Assembly: GCA_947074195.1 (NCBI GenBank)
Contig: CAMTOS010000013.1
Location: forward strand, 1-46,026
DNA from: an uncultured Bacteroides sp.
Lineage (GTDB): Bacteria; Bacteroidota; Bacteroidia; Bacteroidales; Bacteroidaceae
Reading direction: 5' to 3'
Length of the DNA stretch: 46,026 nt
Shown: one piece after another, positions 34,827-42,837 of the stretch
How the letters are laid out: each line of letters starts with the position of its first letter
Numbering within the stretch: position 1 is the first letter of the stretch
The notes under the pieces: generated by a model
What the model was told of the DNA's origin: nothing
The model's input: only the letters and a program-made list of their open reading frames with translations
Databases searched by the model: none
Translations under genes and position numbers: made by a program

Positions 34827-36350
34827 GTTTTTACGCTTTGATTTTCGATGATAGACTATAAATCCAGTAAGAGTAATTAAAACAAGAAGAATTCCAGAAA
34901 TGAAGACATAAAGATCCGCAAAAAATCCAATAATGGGTTGATAAATGCGCCCTGTATGAATTTCGAGTGCCAGATGCCAAAGAGAAATTCTACCGGGTAC
35001 TTCGATATCGGGCATCATAATAAACTCACCGTTACGATGAATATATTTGGCACCAAAAGAATATCCAAAGGCAACATCTCCAGCAAGAAAATCGTTTGAA
35101 TATCCCGTAACAGCAACCTGTTGCCGGGGCGGACCATAGTAGGCAGGCATTAAAGGTCGTTTGGTCAGATAATCAATGCAAACTCCGTTATTGCGGTTCC
35201 AGAGAACCAAACCATCAAAAGAGCCAACTATCCAACAATCCTGATAAACTTGCTTCATAATGTTAACCCCCATCACACTAACCCTTGGTGCCGAAGATAT
35301 ACGTTGCGGTTGAGAATGTAAATCTTTCATGGAGAAAAACCCCTCAGAAGTATATAGCAACCATTCGTTTTGCAGTGTATCGTAATTAATACAACGCAGT
35401 CTGTCATTCCATGCATTATCAGAATCGAGTGTTGAAAACGGTATCGGTTTTACATCCGATCTTATGATAGTAATCAATAATGGCGGACGAAGAAATGCAC
35501 CACTGATAAATAAGATAAGAATAAAGGCTGTGAGCCAATATCCAAGCTTACCATGCCATTTGTAGGAAGGTTTAAGCATAGTAATAAAGCCTGAAATCTT
35601 TTTTCCTCTCTTTTTTAAACGGCGAACAATTCCAGGGAAAAAGAATATGATAACTCCTGTTACACAAAACAGAATCGTAGCAAATCCAAGTAAATCAACA
35701 AAGATCTTGCCAGCTTCACCAAATAATTCTCCACTATGCAATCGCCATATCGTTCGGAATAAAGAGACCTTTCCATCATAATCAGCCGGAGCTTGAATCA
35801 TCGATTTTGTGAAATTATCATAGGGAGGTGCAGAAGTAAATACTTCAGAACGTGACATAACAATAAGCGTATCGCCCATCACTGCTGCATCACTTAATCT
35901 TTCGTGTGTTTTTAATAATGAAGTTATATTGTTCCAGGTGTTCGCTTTCTTATCCAGACGATAAAGATCAAATGTCGTTACCGCAAAAATATCTTCATCA
36001 CTCGTCATCACGATTTTTGCAACGTTTCTGTTGTCAACGCCTTTTTTCATTCCTGACTCATAACGTTCAACGAATGTATGTCTCTGGTTCGTCAGCCATA
36101 TACCAGAAGCACCATACATCAGAATCGAATCGCCACCGATACTTAATGTCATTTTTACACTATTCTGACTCCAATTTTCGACTGCAAGATATTCAGGCAG
36201 ATATTTTCTTGATATATCCAGTTCCGGAACTAGATTTCTGTGATTGAGGATAATACCTGAGACTGCAAATAATAATGCAAAGAAAGACATTAATATTCCC
36301 AGCCATTTATGCCATGATTTTATTCTGCTTTTTTTCTTTGAGCGATACAT
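34809..36350 (-). CDS. PepSY-associated inner-membrane protein, XusC-like
   Basis: This 513-residue protein has about four transmembrane segments: near the N-terminus (WHKWLGILMSFFALLFAVSG), two in the middle (about 220-300) and one near the C-terminus. They flank large periplasmic loops. WHKWLG, WRLHSGELFG and YKWHGKLGYW carry membrane-edge histidines typical of the PepSY_TM family. In the Xus system the third component is such a protein, proposed to handle the siderophore at the inner membrane, perhaps as an iron reductase. I start it at ATG 36350: the TTG at 36368 overlaps the -7 box. It is divergent from nrfH and in the opposite orientation to the receptor/DUF4374 pair, which is unlike the canonical xusABC order. 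Confidence 0.75.
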   Translation of the reverse strand: MYRSKKKSRIKSWHKWLGILMSFFALLFAVSGIILNHRNLVPELDISRKYLPEYLAVENWSQNSVKMTLSIGGDSILMYGASGIWLTNQRHTFVERYESGMKKGVDNRNVAKIVMTSDEDIFAVTTFDLYRLDKKANTWNNITSLLKTHERLSDAAVMGDTLIVMSRSEVFTSAPPYDNFTKSMIQAPADYDGKVSLFRTIWRLHSGELFGEAGKIFVDLLGFATILFCVTGVIIFFFPGIVRRLKKRGKKISGFITMLKPSYKWHGKLGYWLTAFILILFISGAFLRPPLLITIIRSDVKPIPFSTLDSDNAWNDRLRCINYDTLQNEWLLYTSEGFFSMKDLHSQPQRISSAPRVSVMGVNIMKQVYQDCWIVGSFDGLVLWNRNNGVCIDYLTKRPLMPAYYGPPRQQVAVTGYSNDFLAGDVAFGYSFGAKYIHRNGEFIMMPDIEVPGRISLWHLALEIHTGRIYQPIIGFFADLYVFISGILLVLITLTGFIVYHRKSKRKNRTYFK

Positions 36351-36365
36351 ATTGTATATTTTGTG

Positions 36366-36373
36366 CAAAAATA
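36366..36373 (-). promoter_or_regulatory. -7 promoter box of the PepSY gene
   Basis: On the minus strand this reads TATTTTTG, 15 bp before the ATG at 36350. It overlaps the upstream TTG and so decides the start choice. Confidence 0.5.
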
Positions 36374-36395
36374 TTTAGAATAAAAATAGCAAGCT

Positions 36396-36409
36396 GTAAC
36401 GAATGTTAC
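36396..36409. promoter_or_regulatory. Crp/Fnr-type palindrome upstream of nrfHA
   Basis: GTAAC-GAAT-GTTAC is centred at 36402.5. The nrfH -7 box is at 36432-36439, so the probable start is near 36446 and the centre falls at about -43. Class II Crp/Fnr activators bind near -41.5. The Crp/Fnr gene at 41921-42586 is the obvious candidate protein. Confidence 0.5.
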
Positions 36410-36431
36410 GGTTTGTTTTATTTGCAACTAT

Positions 36432-36439
36432 TATTTTTG
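36432..36439 (+). promoter_or_regulatory. -7 promoter box of the nrf operon
   Basis: TATTTTTG lies 25 bp before the nrfH ATG at 36465. It would drive the five genes to 41853. Confidence 0.6.
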
Positions 36440-36464
36440 TCCAAAATAAATTATACCTTGAATA

Positions 36465-37055
36465 ATGAAAAAGTTCTTAAATAATGTTCCGCAAAGATTT
36501 GTGATCCTCTTATTTGTTATGGGAGGAATTATTGCAGGTCTTGGCGCATATACTGTTTATGTAGCCAGAGTTCATACTTATGCAACTGATGATCCGTCGG
36601 CTTGCATCAATTGTCATATTATGACTCCTTATTATCAATCATGGATGCATAGCTCGCATGGAAATCAGACCACATGCAATGATTGCCACGTTCCTCAGGA
36701 TAATATGCTGAATAAATATTATTTCAAGGCTGTTGACGGACTTTATCACTCGGCTGTTTTTACATTTAAAGCTGAACCGCAAGTTATACGTGCACGTGAA
36801 GCAAGTTCGCGTGTCATTATGAATAATTGTATCAGATGTCATACACAGTTAAATACAGAATTCGTAAATACAGGAATGATTGAATATACACAGACACAGA
36901 CAGGCGAAGGTAAAGCTTGTTGGGATTGTCATCGCAATGTGCCGCATACAGTTGTGAGCAATACTGCTTCATCACCAAATGTAATTGCGCCAATGCCCGC
37001 ATCACCTGTACCTTCCTGGCTGAAAAATATGATAAACACTAAAAATAATGAATAG
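36465..37055 (+). CDS. nrfH: NrfH, tetrahaem membrane quinol dehydrogenase
   Basis: The 196-residue protein has an N-terminal membrane anchor (about residues 11-33) and four CxxCH haem sites: CINCH 47-51, CNDCH 71-75, CIRCH 122-126, CWDCH 152-156. The CHIM after haem 1 supplies the Met ligand seen in NrfH of the NapC/NirT family. It oxidises menaquinol and passes electrons to NrfA in the periplasm. The nrfA ATG is 3 bp downstream of its stop. An NrfHA complex is the usual ammonia-forming nitrite reductase of Bacteroidota. Confidence 0.95.
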   Translation: MKKFLNNVPQRFVILLFVMGGIIAGLGAYTVYVARVHTYATDDPSACINCHIMTPYYQSWMHSSHGNQTTCNDCHVPQDNMLNKYYFKAVDGLYHSAVFTFKAEPQVIRAREASSRVIMNNCIRCHTQLNTEFVNTGMIEYTQTQTGEGKACWDCHRNVPHTVVSNTASSPNVIAPMPASPVPSWLKNMINTKNNE

Positions 37056-37058
37056 GCT

Positions 37059-38558
37059 ATGCTAAAAAAATTATCAGAATCAATTAAAAAAAATCCGTTA
37101 ATAGGATGGGGCATTTTTGCTGTTGTGATGGTAGGGGTCTTTTTACTTGGGCTTCTTGCTGCTTCTATAACTGAACGGAGAGCAGAAATTGCTACGCTTT
37201 ATGCAAATAAAAAAATTGACATTACCGGCATTAACGCTAAAAATGAAGAGTGGGGACTGAATTATCCTCGTGAATTTAATACCTGGAAGAAAACCAAGAA
37301 TATGGATTTCCGTAGTAAACATCTTGGTAATATGACAGAAGATGTACTCGAAAGCCGTCCTGAAATGGTGGTTCTTTGGGCTGGTTATGCATTTTCAAGA
37401 GATTACTCTGCACCACGTGGCCATATGTATGCAATCGAAGATGTAACACATACGCTCAGAACCGGTACACCGGATGAAAATACAAAAGATATGCAGCCAT
37501 CTACTTGCTGGGCTTGTAAAAGTCCGGACGTTCCACGTATGATGCAGGAAAAAGGGATTGAAGAATTCTATAAATCATCATGGAGTGCTCATGGCTGTGA
37601 AGTTGTAAATCCTATAGGATGTGCCGATTGTCATGATCCTCAAACCATGAATCTGGCTATTACACGTCCTGCACTGATTGAAGCATTCGAACGTCAGGGC
37701 AAGAAAATTGAAGATGCTACACCTCAGGAAATGCGTTCTTTAGTATGTGCACAGTGCCATGTGGAATATTTTTTCCAGGGTGATGGTAAATATCTGACTT
37801 TTCCATGGGATGGTGGTATGAGTGTAGAAGCCATGGAAGAGTATTTTGATAATGCTGATTATGCCGACTGGACACATACACTTTCACGTGCTCCAATGCT
37901 TAAAGCTCAGCACCCGGATTATGAGTTATTCTTACTTGGTCCTCACGCTCAACGTGGTTTGAGTTGTGCAGATTGTCATATGCCATATAAATCAGAAGGT
38001 GGTATCAAATATTCTGATCATCAGATTGTAAGTCCGCTTAAGAATGTATCATCAACTTGTCAGACTTGTCACCGCGACAGCGAAGAGAATCTGAAGAATT
38101 ATGTTTATGAATATCAGGATAAAGCTCTTGAAATTCGTGACCGTATTGAAAATGAACTGACACAAGCTCATATTATGGCAAAAACTGCATGGGATAATGG
38201 AGCTACCGAGGCGGAAATGCAGCAAGCTTTACAGCTTATCCGTCAGGCACAATGGCGTTGGGACTTTGCAGTGGCATCTCACGGAGGTTCTTTCCATGCT
38301 CCAGTAGAAACTCAAAGAATTCTTGCCCATAGTCTTGACCGCACTATGCAGGCTCAGCTGGAATTGCAGAAAATACTTTTTGCGCATGGTATAACAGAAG
38401 TGATTATGCCAGATGTATCGACTAAAGAAAAAGCACAGGAATACATTGGTCTGGATATGAAGAAACTCCGCAATGATAAAGATAACTGGATTCAAACAAC
38501 ACTTCCAACCTGGTTAGAAAAAGCCAAAGCAGAAGGGAAAATCGTCGCTAATAGCTAA
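37059..38558 (+). CDS. nrfA: NrfA, pentahaem ammonia-forming cytochrome c nitrite reductase
   Basis: The 499-residue periplasmic protein has an N-terminal membrane/signal segment (about 14-36). It carries the hallmark CxxCK active-site haem (CWACK 150-154) and four CxxCH sites (CADCH 188-192, CAQCH 230-234, CADCH 303-307, CQTCH 334-338). It reduces nitrite to ammonium with six electrons. The active-site region HMPYKSEGGIKYSDHQIVSP is conserved. Its ATG is 3 bp after nrfH, and its stop overlaps the ResB start (TAATG). The enzyme supports energy conservation from nitrite and nitrite detoxification in anaerobes. Confidence 0.97.
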   Translation: MLKKLSESIKKNPLIGWGIFAVVMVGVFLLGLLAASITERRAEIATLYANKKIDITGINAKNEEWGLNYPREFNTWKKTKNMDFRSKHLGNMTEDVLESRPEMVVLWAGYAFSRDYSAPRGHMYAIEDVTHTLRTGTPDENTKDMQPSTCWACKSPDVPRMMQEKGIEEFYKSSWSAHGCEVVNPIGCADCHDPQTMNLAITRPALIEAFERQGKKIEDATPQEMRSLVCAQCHVEYFFQGDGKYLTFPWDGGMSVEAMEEYFDNADYADWTHTLSRAPMLKAQHPDYELFLLGPHAQRGLSCADCHMPYKSEGGIKYSDHQIVSPLKNVSSTCQTCHRDSEENLKNYVYEYQDKALEIRDRIENELTQAHIMAKTAWDNGATEAEMQQALQLIRQAQWRWDFAVASHGGSFHAPVETQRILAHSLDRTMQAQLELQKILFAHGITEVIMPDVSTKEKAQEYIGLDMKKLRNDKDNWIQTTLPTWLEKAKAEGKIVANS

Positions 38559-39799
38559 TGACGAATAATACAAAACGCAAAATTTGGCAGACTCCCTGGC
38601 GTTATGCAGAAGCATTTATCGTAGTGATATCATTACTGATAATTGGCTTTGCATTACAAAGTGTTATAGGTGAATTTAATTTTTATCTGCTGGCCAAACC
38701 GGTCAACTTCATTGTTGCCGGAATTATAACATTCATTTCCGTATGTATAGGTTTATATTGCTCAAAAAGTAGTTTTGCACGCTGGTTTTGTGGAATCGAG
38801 ATAAGTGTTGCTCTTATTGTAGCTTTGTTGTTGCTTACTATCATCATGGGATTAACACCACAGACCATCCATAGTCATTCGCTATTGGGTTTTGATGTGA
38901 TGACTTCCTCATGGGCATTTGTAATCATCTATACTTTTACATTACTTTCATTAGGTACTCTCATTGTAAAGCGATTAAAATTATTTCGTCTGCGAGATTA
39001 TGGTTTCTACCTGAATCATATCGGGTTATGGCTGTTTTTGCTTTGCTCAGGATTGGGTTATGCCGATATGGAACGATACATCATGCATGTTCGCGAAGGT
39101 GAAACAGAATGGAGGGTTTATGATGATCTGAATAATGTGAAGGAGCTTCCGGTGGCTATCACTCTGAACGATTTCGATATGGATTTTTATCCACCGAAAC
39201 TGGCTGTTATTAATATTGAAACAGGTGAAGTGCTTCCACATGGTCAGCCAGAATATTTCCAGATTGATAACGATGTTCCTCAGGGTAATCTGGATGGTTG
39301 GCAAATTGTGACTGAAAAATATATTCATCAGGCTGTCAGAAACAGTGATAGTACATATCATGAAGTCTTTATGCCTGGTGCATCTCCTGCAATCAAAGTA
39401 CAGGCTACAAAAGATGGTGTAACCCGTAGCGGATGGATATGTGGTGGTAATCAGGCGCAACTTTTTATGACACTACCGCTGGATGAGAATTCCAGTATGG
39501 TAATGACTGTTGCAGAACCACGCAAATTTATGTCTGATGTTGTAGTTTATACGCAAAGTGAGAAAAATCTAACGGCACGTATTGAAGTGAATAAACCTTT
39601 GAGTGTAGATAACTGGACTATCTACCAATATGGATACGACAATAATGCCGGTAGACTTTCATCATATAGCAGTTTTGAGTTGGTTTACGATCCATGGTTG
39701 ATACCTGTATATATAGGAATTATTATGATGATGCTTGGTGCATTTGCAATGGTTTGGACCGGTAAAGGCAGAAAGGAGGCAGATGATGACGTGGAGTAA
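38558..39799 (+). CDS. ResB-like cytochrome c biogenesis protein
   Basis: The 413-residue protein has about four N-terminal transmembrane segments, a large periplasmic domain (about 170-375) and a C-terminal membrane helix (about 380-405). This is the ResB/Ccs1 layout. ResB and CcsA form the system II haem-delivery and ligation complex for c-type cytochromes. Here they would attach haem to NrfH and NrfA, including the unusual CxxCK site. It overlaps nrfA by TAATG and the next gene by 14 bp, so translation is coupled. Homologues occur in nrf clusters of Bacteroides. Confidence 0.85.
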   Translation: MTNNTKRKIWQTPWRYAEAFIVVISLLIIGFALQSVIGEFNFYLLAKPVNFIVAGIITFISVCIGLYCSKSSFARWFCGIEISVALIVALLLLTIIMGLTPQTIHSHSLLGFDVMTSSWAFVIIYTFTLLSLGTLIVKRLKLFRLRDYGFYLNHIGLWLFLLCSGLGYADMERYIMHVREGETEWRVYDDLNNVKELPVAITLNDFDMDFYPPKLAVINIETGEVLPHGQPEYFQIDNDVPQGNLDGWQIVTEKYIHQAVRNSDSTYHEVFMPGASPAIKVQATKDGVTRSGWICGGNQAQLFMTLPLDENSSMVMTVAEPRKFMSDVVVYTQSEKNLTARIEVNKPLSVDNWTIYQYGYDNNAGRLSSYSSFELVYDPWLIPVYIGIIMMMLGAFAMVWTGKGRKEADDDVE

Positions 39800-40562
39800 T
39801 TTCATCTATTTTGCATTACCATCTATTATATTATGGTTAAGTGCAGGTGCTGTAGTGTATTCTAAAAAACTGACGAAGGTAGCAAATCTGTTAATGCTTT
39901 TGGGTATAGCTGTATTCGCTGTTTTTATTATTGGATTCTGGATTCATATCGAACGTCCGCCTATGCGTACAATGGGTGAAACACGATTATGGTATTCCAT
40001 GTTTTTGTCTATTGTAGGCTATGTTGCCTTCAGAAGATGGAAATATCCATGGTTGTTGAGTTTTACAGCAATAGTGGCAACGGTGTTTGTGATAGTTAAC
40101 TTGCTAAAACCTGAAATTCATTCTAAAAGTTTGATGCCGGCTTTACAAAGTCCATGGTTTATACCTCATGTAACGTCATATATCTTATCATATGCTATGT
40201 TTGGATCGGCAACAATCGGAGCGATAATTCTGCTCTGGAAAAGGAGTCAGGATAAACGTATATTTAGTTTCATAGACAATATGATTTATGTGGGTTACGG
40301 ATTCCTGATGCTGGGGCTTTTGATGGGAGCAATCTGGGCAAAAGAGGCTTGGGGACACTACTGGTCCTGGGACCCTAAAGAAACCTGGGCATTTGTTACC
40401 TGTGCAGCTTATCTTGGATATATACACATTCGTTTAAAACGAAATACAAAAAGCAATTCTGTTGCTTTATGGTTTGTAATCATCGCTTTTATCCTTTTAA
40501 TGATTACCTGGATTGGCGTTAATTATTTGCCGTCAGCACAAAATAGTGTACATGTTTATTAA
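39786..40562 (+). CDS. ccsA: CcsA/CcmC-type cytochrome c assembly protein
   Basis: The 258-residue membrane protein has about eight hydrophobic segments and the tryptophan-rich haem-handling motif WGHYWSWDPKETW. It pairs with ResB in system II cytochrome c maturation. I start it at ATG 39786, since the perfect AGGAGG at 39774-39779 is 6 nt upstream. ATG 39783 is only 3 nt from the same site, and the upstream ATG at 39735 has no such site and lies inside resB. It overlaps the end of resB. Its role is specific haem attachment for the NrfHA complex. Confidence 0.9.
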   Translation: MTWSNFIYFALPSIILWLSAGAVVYSKKLTKVANLLMLLGIAVFAVFIIGFWIHIERPPMRTMGETRLWYSMFLSIVGYVAFRRWKYPWLLSFTAIVATVFVIVNLLKPEIHSKSLMPALQSPWFIPHVTSYILSYAMFGSATIGAIILLWKRSQDKRIFSFIDNMIYVGYGFLMLGLLMGAIWAKEAWGHYWSWDPKETWAFVTCAAYLGYIHIRLKRNTKSNSVALWFVIIAFILLMITWIGVNYLPSAQNSVHVY

Positions 40563-40572
40563 ACTTCTATCT

Positions 40573-41853
40573 ATGAAAAACTTATTTCTGTTTACATTGA
40601 CCTGCTTATTGTCAGGTTCTCTTTGTGCACAAAATCAAGATGATAAAGAAAATACCTTTTCTATGTCAGCACAGATTCGTGCCAGAGGAGAATATCGTAA
40701 CGGCGCTCTTTTCCCGTTTAACGACGGAGATGATCCGGCCTACTTTATTAACAACAGAGCACGACTGACTATCGGCTATGAACGTAGTAATCTTGAGATG
40801 AAAATCTCGGCTCAGCATGTTGGAGTTTGGGGACAAGATCCCCAGATTGATAAAAATGGCCGTATGATTTTGAATGAAGCCTGGGCTAAAATGAACTTTG
40901 GCAATAGCCGGTTTTATGCACAGCTCGGACGATTTGCTCTTGCATATGATGATGAACGAATATTAGGCGGACTCGACTGGAATGTTGCCGGAAGATATCA
41001 TGATGCATTACGATTGGGATATCAATCGGACAGACATAAAGTCCATTTGATAGCAGCTTTAAATCAGAATGATGAGAATATTTCAGGAGGAGATTTTTAT
41101 CTTCCCGGCGGGCAACCCTATAAGAATATGCAAACTGCATGGTATCAGTTTCAGGCAGCAAATACGCCATTCAGGATTTCGTTAATCGCAATGAATCTTG
41201 GTTTTGAAGGCGGAGATCCTGAGACGAAGGTTGCAAAGAATTATTATATGCAAACATTCGGTACAAATCTGAACTATCTTTATGATAACTGGAAGTTTAG
41301 CGCAAGTGGCTATTATCAATCAGGTAAAACAAAAGATCGCCGTAAAATATCAGCTTTTCTGGCAAATGTAGAAGTTGAATATCGCTTTAACCAGGCTTGG
41401 GGGATAAATGGCGGATTCGACTATTTGAGTGGTAGTAAATCTGCAGCCGGAACTTATAAAGCTTTTAATCCTTTATACGGAACACATCATAAGTTCTATG
41501 GTGCAATGGATTATTTTTATGCTTCTGCATTTAAAAACAATCTTGCTCCGGGTTTAATGGATAGTCGTATAGGATTGCTTTTTAGACCATGCAAAATTGT
41601 AAATATGTCATTGCATTATCATTATTTTGCTTCAGCAGTTAAAGTTGATGACTTAAAAAGAGGACTCGGCTCTGAAGTAGATTATCAGATAAACGTAAAT
41701 GTAATGAAAGATGTAACACTTTCTGCTGGATATTCTTTTATGGCAGGAACCAAAACAATGGATGTTGTAAAAGGTGGTAATCATAAAAAATGGCAAGACT
41801 GGGGATGGGTTTCAATAAATATAAACCCACAGATATTTAAAGCAAAATGGTAA
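40573..41853 (+). CDS. Outer-membrane beta-barrel porin (alginate-export/porin-like)
   Basis: The 426-residue protein has a signal peptide (MKNLFLFTLTCLLSG, ending LCAQ) when started at ATG 40573; the earlier ATG at 40513 lies within ccsA and is rejected. Repeated amphipathic strands such as ISAQIRARGEYRN, RARLTIGYERSNLEMKISAQHVG and VSININPQIFKAKW suggest a 16-18 stranded barrel like the alginate-export/outer-membrane porin family. It is the last gene of the nrf operon, 10 bp after ccsA, so it probably lets nitrite or other small solutes through the outer membrane. A strong bidirectional terminator follows. Confidence 0.75.
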   Translation: MKNLFLFTLTCLLSGSLCAQNQDDKENTFSMSAQIRARGEYRNGALFPFNDGDDPAYFINNRARLTIGYERSNLEMKISAQHVGVWGQDPQIDKNGRMILNEAWAKMNFGNSRFYAQLGRFALAYDDERILGGLDWNVAGRYHDALRLGYQSDRHKVHLIAALNQNDENISGGDFYLPGGQPYKNMQTAWYQFQAANTPFRISLIAMNLGFEGGDPETKVAKNYYMQTFGTNLNYLYDNWKFSASGYYQSGKTKDRRKISAFLANVEVEYRFNQAWGINGGFDYLSGSKSAAGTYKAFNPLYGTHHKFYGAMDYFYASAFKNNLAPGLMDSRIGLLFRPCKIVNMSLHYHYFASAVKVDDLKRGLGSEVDYQINVNVMKDVTLSAGYSFMAGTKTMDVVKGGNHKKWQDWGWVSININPQIFKAKW

Positions 41854-41872
41854 ATAAAAATTAGGTATATAA

Positions 41873-41910
41873 TAAGAAAGCGGCGAATGTTATTTTTCGC
41901 CGCTTTCTTA
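41873..41910. terminator. Bidirectional terminator between porin and Crp/Fnr genes
   Basis: AAGAAAGCGGCGAA (41874-41887) pairs perfectly with TTCGCCGCTTTCTT (41896-41909), and flanking T and A complete the stem. T-rich on one side, A-rich on the other; it can serve both convergent genes. Confidence 0.8.
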
Positions 41911-41920
41911 TTTAATGTCA

Positions 41921-42586
41921 CTATAAAAGAAGTTTGGATAATGAGTTTATATTTAATATTTTACCTTTACCTGAATTATAAGTGATAATTTCTTCATTTA
42001 CCATTTCGGATATTGCTCTTGAAAGGGAAGGACGTTCAACACTGAAATATTCGGCAAGTGATGATATACTGCGACCTAAATCGAATTTTCCGTTTTGTTC
42101 TTTTGAAAGTATAAAATAAGCTATTTTAGCCTTTATCCCTTTTTGTGCAAAGATCTTTAAACGTTCGGATATATATAACATTCGGTTTGCATTAAAAGCC
42201 ATGAATCCCCGCATAAATCCGGGACATTTTGCAATTTGCTGTTCAACAGATTGTTTACTGATATAAAGTACTTCACATTTCTGAACAGCTACAACATCAA
42301 CAGGAAAACGATTATCATCGGCAAATAAAAAAGCTGCTGCTAACGGGTAGGGAGCTTCAATCTCTTCTACCGGCAATGAAAATCCGGAGTTAGAAACAAT
42401 CTCAGTTTTTACTTTACCTTTTAACAGCATTGCTAAATGTTGAACAGTATCACCCTGATAGGCAATATGCTCACCTCTTTTGAAATATTTCACAGTATGA
42501 GGTATATTACATTTTATCTTTTCGATTTCTTCCGCTGACTTATCACGGCACATCGTGCAAAAGAATAATAAATCTCGTTTTTCCAT
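41921..42586 (-). CDS. Crp/Fnr-family transcriptional regulator
   Basis: The 221-residue protein has an N-terminal cyclic-nucleotide-binding-like beta roll (about residues 30-120) and a C-terminal winged helix-turn-helix with LAEYFSVERPSLSRAISEM (about 176-194). It lacks the four-cysteine N-terminal pattern of FeS-type FNR; only CTMC at 10-13 is seen. Such proteins in Bacteroidota often sense NO or nitrosative stress and control hcp or nrf genes. Convergence with the nrf operon and the palindrome upstream of nrfH make nrf control likely. A -7 box lies at 42667-42660. The ligand is unknown. Confidence 0.88.
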   Translation of the reverse strand: MEKRDLLFFCTMCRDKSAEEIEKIKCNIPHTVKYFKRGEHIAYQGDTVQHLAMLLKGKVKTEIVSNSGFSLPVEEIEAPYPLAAAFLFADDNRFPVDVVAVQKCEVLYISKQSVEQQIAKCPGFMRGFMAFNANRMLYISERLKIFAQKGIKAKIAYFILSKEQNGKFDLGRSISSLAEYFSVERPSLSRAISEMVNEEIITYNSGKGKILNINSLSKLLL

Positions 42587-42659
42587 GGGGGATATTTATT
42601 GGAATATTAAAATATTATAGATTTTATCGATATAAATGAAGACTCAGAATAATTGTTCT

Positions 42660-42667
42660 CAAAAATA
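42660..42667 (-). promoter_or_regulatory. -7 promoter box of the Crp/Fnr gene
   Basis: On the minus strand this reads TATTTTTG, about 74 bp before the start at 42586. The region is very AT-rich, so confidence is modest. I see no GTAAC-N4-GTTAC site here. Confidence 0.4.
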
Positions 42668-42763
42668 ATATAATCTCTGATATATTTTATAATGCATTAC
42701 TATTTAATATATGATGCATCCCTATAGCTCTATCATTTTGCTATAATTGATTGGATTAATAAT

Positions 42764-42801
42764 GAAAAAATCCTGCTAATTTCTCTATAGAACTTAGCAG
42801 G
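42764..42801 (-). terminator. Rho-independent terminator of the minus-strand GH28 gene
   Basis: On the minus strand CCTGCTAA and TTAGCAGG form an 8-bp stem, followed by ATTTTTTC. It lies about 36 bp after the stop codon at 42838. Confidence 0.75.
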
Positions 42802-42837
42802 AAAATATCCTATTAATAAAGTACAATGATTTAAAGA

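Noticed and set aside
36351..36368. TTG start of the PepSY gene
   Set aside because: It overlaps the -7 box TATTTTTG; ATG 36350 is used instead.
41921..42586. Crp/Fnr protein as a classic oxygen-sensing FNR
   Set aside because: The N-terminal four-cysteine pattern for an FeS cluster is not present.
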